Shown here: piece after piece, positions 7,046 to 10,556 of the stretch
Numbering within the stretch: position 1 is the stretch's first letter
How the letters are laid out: each line of letters starts with the position of its first letter
NCBI GenBank assembly: GCA_014799765.1
Contig: JAAVHK010000093.1
Span: 1 to 10,556, forward strand
Direction: 5' to 3'
Length of the DNA: 10,556 nt
From: Ruminococcus sp.
GTDB taxonomy: Bacteria > Bacillota > Clostridia > Oscillospirales > Ruminococcaceae
Position numbers and translations under genes: made by a program
Notes under the pieces: generated by a model
The model's input: the letters and a program-made list of their open reading frames with translations, nothing else
What the model was told of the DNA's origin: nothing
Databases searched by the model: none

Positions 7046-7486
7046 TTATTTTATTCCGGAAGACCCGAAACCATCTGAACCACGTTCTGTTTCGGAAAGA
7101 CTATCGCTGACTTCGATTTCCGGAATCAGTATTCTTGTCGGGATAAGCTGTGCTATTCTCATACCGTTTTCAACGATAAATGGAAATTTTCCGTTATTTA
7201 TAAGCGGTATGAACCATGCACCCCGATAATCGCTGTCTACCACGCCGACGCAGTTTGCAAGGGTCACACCGTATTTTGTGGAAAGTCCGGAACGTGGATA
7301 TATAAGTAATGCAACGTCTTTTTCGTCGGGTTCAGCGGTAAGCCCCGTAGGAATCATTTTTATTTCACCGGCTTCGAGAGTAACCGGACTGTCGAGACAG
7401 GCGTATATATCAAGACCGGCACTTCCGGAGGTTGCTCTTGACGGTATAACCGCTTTTTCGTCAAGTTTTTTAAAAGTAATTTTCAT
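7046..7486 (-). CDS. dut: Deoxyuridine 5'-triphosphate nucleotidohydrolase (dUTPase)
   Basis: A 146-residue trimeric dUTPase that hydrolyses dUTP to dUMP and diphosphate in the cytoplasm, keeping uracil out of DNA and supplying dUMP for thymidylate synthesis. All five family motifs are present in order: SGSAGLDIYA (20-29), PRSGLSTKYGV (64-74), GVVDSDYRG (81-89, catalytic Asp in the DxxYRG context), RIAQLI (110-115) and the C-terminal Gly-rich RGSDGFGSSG (135-144). The start has an excellent GGGGGTGAT ribosome-binding site. Downstream, the DUF4321-like gene begins after 27 bases. Upstream is a 216-base AT-rich repeat region, so it may have its own promoter. Confidence 0.97.
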   Translation of the reverse strand: MKITFKKLDEKAVIPSRATSGSAGLDIYACLDSPVTLEAGEIKMIPTGLTAEPDEKDVALLIYPRSGLSTKYGVTLANCVGVVDSDYRGAWFIPLINNGKFPFIVENGMRIAQLIPTRILIPEIEVSDSLSETERGSDGFGSSGIK

Positions 7487-7504
7487 GAAATCACCCCCAT
7501 TATT

Positions 7505-7702
7505 AATTCATAATTAAGAATTAATAATGCATAATTATTTTAATTATAAATTATGAATTGTGAATTATTTGTACAATATGCTGTATCGGTCTATAAAGGA
7601 AAACACCACCGGTTACCGTCAATATGCACAAAAAAATGATATTTTTTCAGAAATAAAGTTTAATATATTAATTATGAATTATGCATTATAAATTATGAAT
7701 TG
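7505..7702. repeat. AT-rich palindromic repeat element in the dut/U32 spacer
   Basis: The 11-mer AATTATGAATT occurs at 7549-7559, 7670-7680 and 7691-7701, and its reverse complement at 7505-7515. An 18-mer (ATTATAAATTATGAATTG) is repeated exactly at 7543-7560 and 7685-7702. The outer arms (about 7505-7537 and 7671-7701) are imperfect inverted repeats around a roughly 130-base centre that shows no coding capacity. The layout recalls small non-autonomous palindromic elements (MITE-like) or intergenic repeat units; I cannot see a target-site duplication. The right end touches the U32 stop codon (7703-7705) and the left end lies a few bases before the dut ribosome-binding site, so it fills nearly the whole gap. 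Confidence 0.7.
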
Positions 7703-9733
7703 TCATATTCCTCTGTAATAAAGACCTCTTGTTATGTTTCCCGACGGTTTTTCACCGGAAATAATATTTTCAGTCTGTTCATGAGTTTCATTATCAAGCA
7801 TGATTACCGCAAATGATATACTTCTGAAACTTTCCAGTCTGTCAAGCATATAAAGACAATCGGAATTAAGTATTTCCGTATAATCCGGCGAACATCTGAC
7901 CGGAAATTCACGTCCGGTACGGTCTTTTATGAATCCGGAACACTTTTTACAACCGGATTCGTTTTTTATCGGACAGTTACGGGTAAGCATAAGCGGTATT
8001 TTTCCGTATGCAAGTATACCAGCAGGCAAATCAGTACAGATATTGTTAATCTGTTGAAGTCTGGCTTCCGGTGATATGATACAATCATCAAGACCAAGAG
8101 TTTTCATATATTCAGCACTGAAAGAGTTAAAAATATTCAGTGTGAAATTTCCGTGCAGTCTGAAACCGAGTTTTTTTCCTATGGCTATGCAGTCGGGAGT
8201 ATGGCACATAAGATGTTCAAAACCGTATTTTTCCCGAATGTTTTTAAGTCCGGAAATAATTTTTTCCTCGTCTGCTATGAATCGTGGCGGTGAAAGTATT
8301 ATTTTTTCCCTGTATTCCGCAAGGGAAGATAAAGCAGTTTCGGAAATACTTAAAGCAGAATCAAGTATTATATATTCAGACTTATTCAGGGCTGTTTCTG
8401 CCTGTTGAATGTTTGTACAGAAAGTCCGGATTTTAATTCTATCAACCGGAGCAGGTTTTTCAGGAAATACCGGTTTATAGTCCGTCAAGGTTTTATGCGG
8501 AGTGTTTCCGGAAATAATCATTTCAGTAAGTTTGCCGGTTATCTCACGACGGAGTGCGTTTAATTTTCCGGCGGGTACTATAAGACCGTCTTCAATATCG
8601 GCGGAAATATTTCCCATACTGAAAACTGTATCGCCTAATTTGGATAGCTGTTTTTCAAGAGATTCCCTGTCAGTAGGACGGTTTACGGCTTTTTCCGGTA
8701 CGTCTCCGGTAACTTTTACCGTAATATCGTTACATTCAGCGGTTATTTCAACCGGAATATCTTTTTTAATAAGTACATGGAAATTTATATTATATATTTT
8801 CGGTTCGTGCCTGTATATTTTATGTACTTCCGGAATAAGTTCACGTGCGGAAACAACATCTTCCTTTTCACGTATACCGAACATATTTTCACGTTTTTCT
8901 GTGAAATAACCGTCCGTGAAACCGCTTCTTGAAAAAATTCCCTTAAGGAAATTCATATCAGGTTTCTGACCGTCAAGGGCTTTACGGAGTTCGTGTACAG
9001 CCGAAGCGACGTATTCAGGACGTTTCATTCTGCCCTCTATTTTCAGGGAATCGACTTCCGGCAGATTTTTTATACACGGAATCAGCGACAAATCTTTCAG
9101 CGACAGTGCGGAAAAATTTCTGTTTCCTGTTGCCGTGAATGGTAATCTGCAAGCCTGTCCGCAACAACCTCTGTTTGCGGAGCGTGAACCCATTACCGCC
9201 GACATATAACACTGTCCGGATACAGACATACATAAAGCACCATGTACAAAAATTTCCGTTTCAATACCGGTATGAGTTATTTTTTCGATAGTCTGCCGGT
9301 TGAGTTCCCGAGCCGGTACTACTCTTTTCCAGCCGAGTTTTTTTAACAGCTCCGCACCGGTTGCGGTATGTACTGACATCTGTGTAGATGCATGAAGTAC
9401 AGCGTCCGGAACGCATTTTCTTATGAGTTCCGCACAACCGAAATCCTGTACTATATATGCGTCTGTACCGGCTTGTGCGGAAAATTTTATGTATTCACAG
9501 AAATCATCTGTTTCTTCGTCGGAAATAATGGTATTCACAGCAAGATATAATTTTGCACCGTATCTGTGACACTCCCTGACGGCAGTAATCAAATCTTCGT
9601 TACTGAAATTTACCGCATTATTACGGGCTGAAAAACGCTGACCGCCGACGTATACTGCACCTGCTCCGGAACGCAGAGCTGTTTTTAAAGTTTCGATACT
9701 TCCGGCAGGTGCGAGGATTTCAATATTTTTCAT
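7703..9733 (-). CDS. U32-family protein, RlhA-like (putative RNA hydroxylation factor)
   Basis: A 676-residue protein of the peptidase U32 family with the long, multi-domain layout of E. coli RlhA (YdcP). The N-terminal catalytic-like domain starts ILAPAGSIETLKTAL and has AVYVGG and the family core HGALC...SGQC (164-175), then NRGCCGQACRLPF (188-199). Cysteines 168, 175, 191 and 195 are the conserved set. A DUF3656-like middle follows (about 350-450), then a second barrel-like part with CPIK and CKKC (587-598), ending in RGLYYRGI. Members once called collagenases include RlhA, which hydroxylates C2501 of 23S rRNA, and the TrhP tRNA-hydroxylation factors, so RNA modification is more likely than proteolysis. 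The exact substrate here is inference. The ATG shares one base with the zapA stop (TGATG), so translation is coupled; this zapA-U32 pairing is common in Clostridia. Confidence 0.88.
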   Translation of the reverse strand: MKNIEILAPAGSIETLKTALRSGAGAVYVGGQRFSARNNAVNFSNEDLITAVRECHRYGAKLYLAVNTIISDEETDDFCEYIKFSAQAGTDAYIVQDFGCAELIRKCVPDAVLHASTQMSVHTATGAELLKKLGWKRVVPARELNRQTIEKITHTGIETEIFVHGALCMSVSGQCYMSAVMGSRSANRGCCGQACRLPFTATGNRNFSALSLKDLSLIPCIKNLPEVDSLKIEGRMKRPEYVASAVHELRKALDGQKPDMNFLKGIFSRSGFTDGYFTEKRENMFGIREKEDVVSARELIPEVHKIYRHEPKIYNINFHVLIKKDIPVEITAECNDITVKVTGDVPEKAVNRPTDRESLEKQLSKLGDTVFSMGNISADIEDGLIVPAGKLNALRREITGKLTEMIISGNTPHKTLTDYKPVFPEKPAPVDRIKIRTFCTNIQQAETALNKSEYIILDSALSISETALSSLAEYREKIILSPPRFIADEEKIISGLKNIREKYGFEHLMCHTPDCIAIGKKLGFRLHGNFTLNIFNSFSAEYMKTLGLDDCIISPEARLQQINNICTDLPAGILAYGKIPLMLTRNCPIKNESGCKKCSGFIKDRTGREFPVRCSPDYTEILNSDCLYMLDRLESFRSISFAVIMLDNETHEQTENIISGEKPSGNITRGLYYRGI

Positions 9734-10098
9734 CAGAGTTTGTCACCAAGCTGTCTGAGTTTCATGGCGTTTTCGAGCTGTGCATTTTTTGACTTGAGGA
9801 CTTCTATTTCTTTCAGTGCGGAATCAAGTTCAATGCGGGATTTTCCGGCTTCGTCTACGTATTCTTTGGTCTGATTGCGTATGTTATCAAGATGCTGATT
9901 GGCTTTGTTGAGGTCATCAGGGAGACTTAATGCTACCATTATGGCAGCGTCGTAAGGTGAAGAACCGCTTTTGGAATTGAGAGTAGCGTTTATTTTGGCT
10001 TCCAGAGCTCTTGCAAGTGCGAAAACATAGTTAGGTGATTCGGAGGTTTTTAGTTTATACTCCTTGCCACATATGATTACTTTTACATCATTAAGCAT
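9733..10098 (-). CDS. zapA: Cell division protein ZapA
   Basis: A 121-residue ZapA-type protein, which binds FtsZ protofilaments and bundles them in the cytoplasmic Z-ring. The N-terminal globular part (VKVIICGKEYKLKTSESPNY, then VFALARALEAKIN) is followed by a conserved SPYDAAIMVALSLPDDL segment and a coiled coil to the end (IELDSALKEIEVLKSKNAQLE). The frame opens further up to an ATG at 10140, but that codon overlaps a TATAAT -10 hexamer and has no ribosome-binding site. I choose the ATG at 10098, after AGAAAGGA with a rather long 13-base gap. The start is therefore moderately sure; the family is firm. It lies downstream of lexA and overlaps the U32 gene by one base. Confidence 0.88.
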   Translation of the reverse strand: MLNDVKVIICGKEYKLKTSESPNYVFALARALEAKINATLNSKSGSSPYDAAIMVALSLPDDLNKANQHLDNIRNQTKEYVDEAGKSRIELDSALKEIEVLKSKNAQLENAMKLRQLGDKL

Positions 10099-10138
10099 TT
10101 TAAGGGGATTTTCCTTTCTGTTAGAATTTTCATAATAC

Positions 10139-10144
10139 ATTATA
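10139..10144 (-). promoter_or_regulatory. Possible zapA promoter -10 element
   Basis: A perfect TATAAT on the minus strand lies in the lexA-zapA gap. The matching -35 at 17-base spacing would be TTCCAA (plus 10162-10167), only half-matching the consensus. If used, transcription starts near 10132, after the upstream ATG at 10140, which supports the zapA start at 10098. A 12-base perfect palindrome, TTTTCCGGAAAA (10171-10182), lies just after the lexA stop; it has no loop and is not a convincing terminator. Confidence 0.4.
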
Positions 10145-10184
10145 CAACATTTTGCGACATTTTGGAATACTTTTCCGGAAAAAA

Positions 10185-10556
10185 TTAATAGTGACGTTTC
10201 AGACCGATAACTTTTCCGAGTATTTCCACTTCGTCAAGAACAATCGCTTTCATTGTATCGTTTTCGGGTTGAAGTCGGAATTTATTTTTTTCCTTGTAAA
10301 ATTTCTTGACAGTTGCCTCCTCGTGATTCACAAGTGCAACGACAATATCACCGTTTTCTGCATAGGTTGTCTTATGGACTATGACAATATCGCCGTCAAA
10401 TATACCGGCTTTTATCATACTTTCACCACGTATTCTGAGGGCGAAAAGTTCGTTAGGGTTTATCTCCGGAGCTTCAAAACCGACGTATCCTGTTATATCC
10501 TCTATGGCTGTTATGGGTGTACCGGCAGTCACAGTACCTATGACAGGTACTGATGT
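10185..10556 (-). CDS. lexA: LexA SOS repressor, C-terminal part (cut by window edge)
   Basis: Only the last 123 codons are in the window; the N-terminal helix-turn-helix lies beyond the right edge. The visible part is the S24 self-cleavage domain. VPVIGTVTAGTPI contains the Ala-Gly cleavage bond, RGESM holds the nucleophilic Ser, and EATVKKFY holds the general-base Lys. RecA-stimulated cleavage at Ala-Gly inactivates LexA and opens the SOS regulon. All catalytic features are intact. An S24 phage-type repressor is possible, but the ALRIRGESMIKAGIFDGDIVIV segment and the core-gene setting favour LexA. I see no LexA operator (CGAAC-N4-GTTCG type) in the window, but the gene's own promoter is not included. 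Confidence 0.93.
   Translation of the reverse strand, partial: TSVPVIGTVTAGTPITAIEDITGYVGFEAPEINPNELFALRIRGESMIKAGIFDGDIVIVHKTTYAENGDIVVALVNHEEATVKKFYKEKNKFRLQPENDTMKAIVLDEVEILGKVIGLKRHY

Noticed and set aside
7640..7660. A7-GATA-T6 foldback inside the repeat element as a terminator
   Set aside because: The stem is wholly A-T; it is not stable enough to call.
8502..8909. A 135-codon plus-strand frame opposite the U32 gene
   Set aside because: Antisense shadow of the U32 coding sequence; no ribosome-binding site or recognisable domain.
10171..10182. TTTTCCGGAAAA palindrome after lexA as a terminator or operator
   Set aside because: It has no loop and no following T tract on the minus strand, and TTCCGGAA words are abundant throughout the window, so chance is a sufficient explanation.
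1..10556. CRISPR array, tRNA, rRNA, prophage or transposase genes
   Set aside because: No regularly spaced repeats, cloverleaf sequences or mobile-element proteins were found on either strand; nearly all sequence is accounted for by core genes.

Overview
The window reads as a chromosomal core-gene region from a low-GC, Gram-positive member of the Clostridia. It is most like the Ruminococcus / Oscillospiraceae group, but that placement is inferred from gene order, Shine-Dalgarno style (AAAGGGG / GGGGTGAT) and protein flavour, not from a marker gene. Base composition is close to 40% GC. I see no prophage, transposase, CRISPR array, tRNA or rRNA.

Almost everything is on the minus strand, so reading from the right edge to the left gives transcription order. 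(1) 10556-7703: the C-terminal half of lexA (cut by the window edge), zapA (FtsZ-ring protein), and a U32-family protein of the RlhA type that shares one base with the zapA stop. (2) 7702-7487: a non-coding, very AT-rich stretch built from four copies of an 11-base word in direct and inverted orientation. (3) 7486-6755: dut (dUTPase) and a small DUF4321-like membrane protein. (4) 6754-6547: a spacer holding a near-consensus promoter. (5) 6546-1899: the cell-elongation operon mreB-mreC-mreD-mrdA (PBP2), with tight junctions. (6) 1882-1409, plus strand: a VanZ-family membrane protein converging on mrdA, with a terminator between them. (7) 1235-39, minus strand: a multi-pass membrane protein of unknown function with a repeat-bearing extracytoplasmic domain, ending in a clear intrinsic terminator. 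It diverges from vanZ across a spacer that holds two consensus-like promoters and a perfect 11+11 bp dyad between them.

Functionally the main block pairs the rod-shape machinery (MreB filament, MreC/MreD membrane partners, PBP2 transpeptidase) with an upstream group for septum assembly (ZapA), SOS control (LexA), nucleotide-pool cleaning (dUTPase) and RNA modification (U32).

The points most worth a second look are: PBP2 appears to start at an AUA codon, since no AUG/GUG/UUG lies upstream of its membrane anchor; PBP2 carries a Thr-Gly repeat tail; the divergent vanZ/membrane-protein promoters flank a symmetric operator-like dyad; the dut/U32 spacer holds a structured AT-rich repeat element; and the window contains no GATC or GGCC by eye while CCGG is strongly over-represented. 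None of these alone shows a new biological system; most of the window is ordinary core genome.
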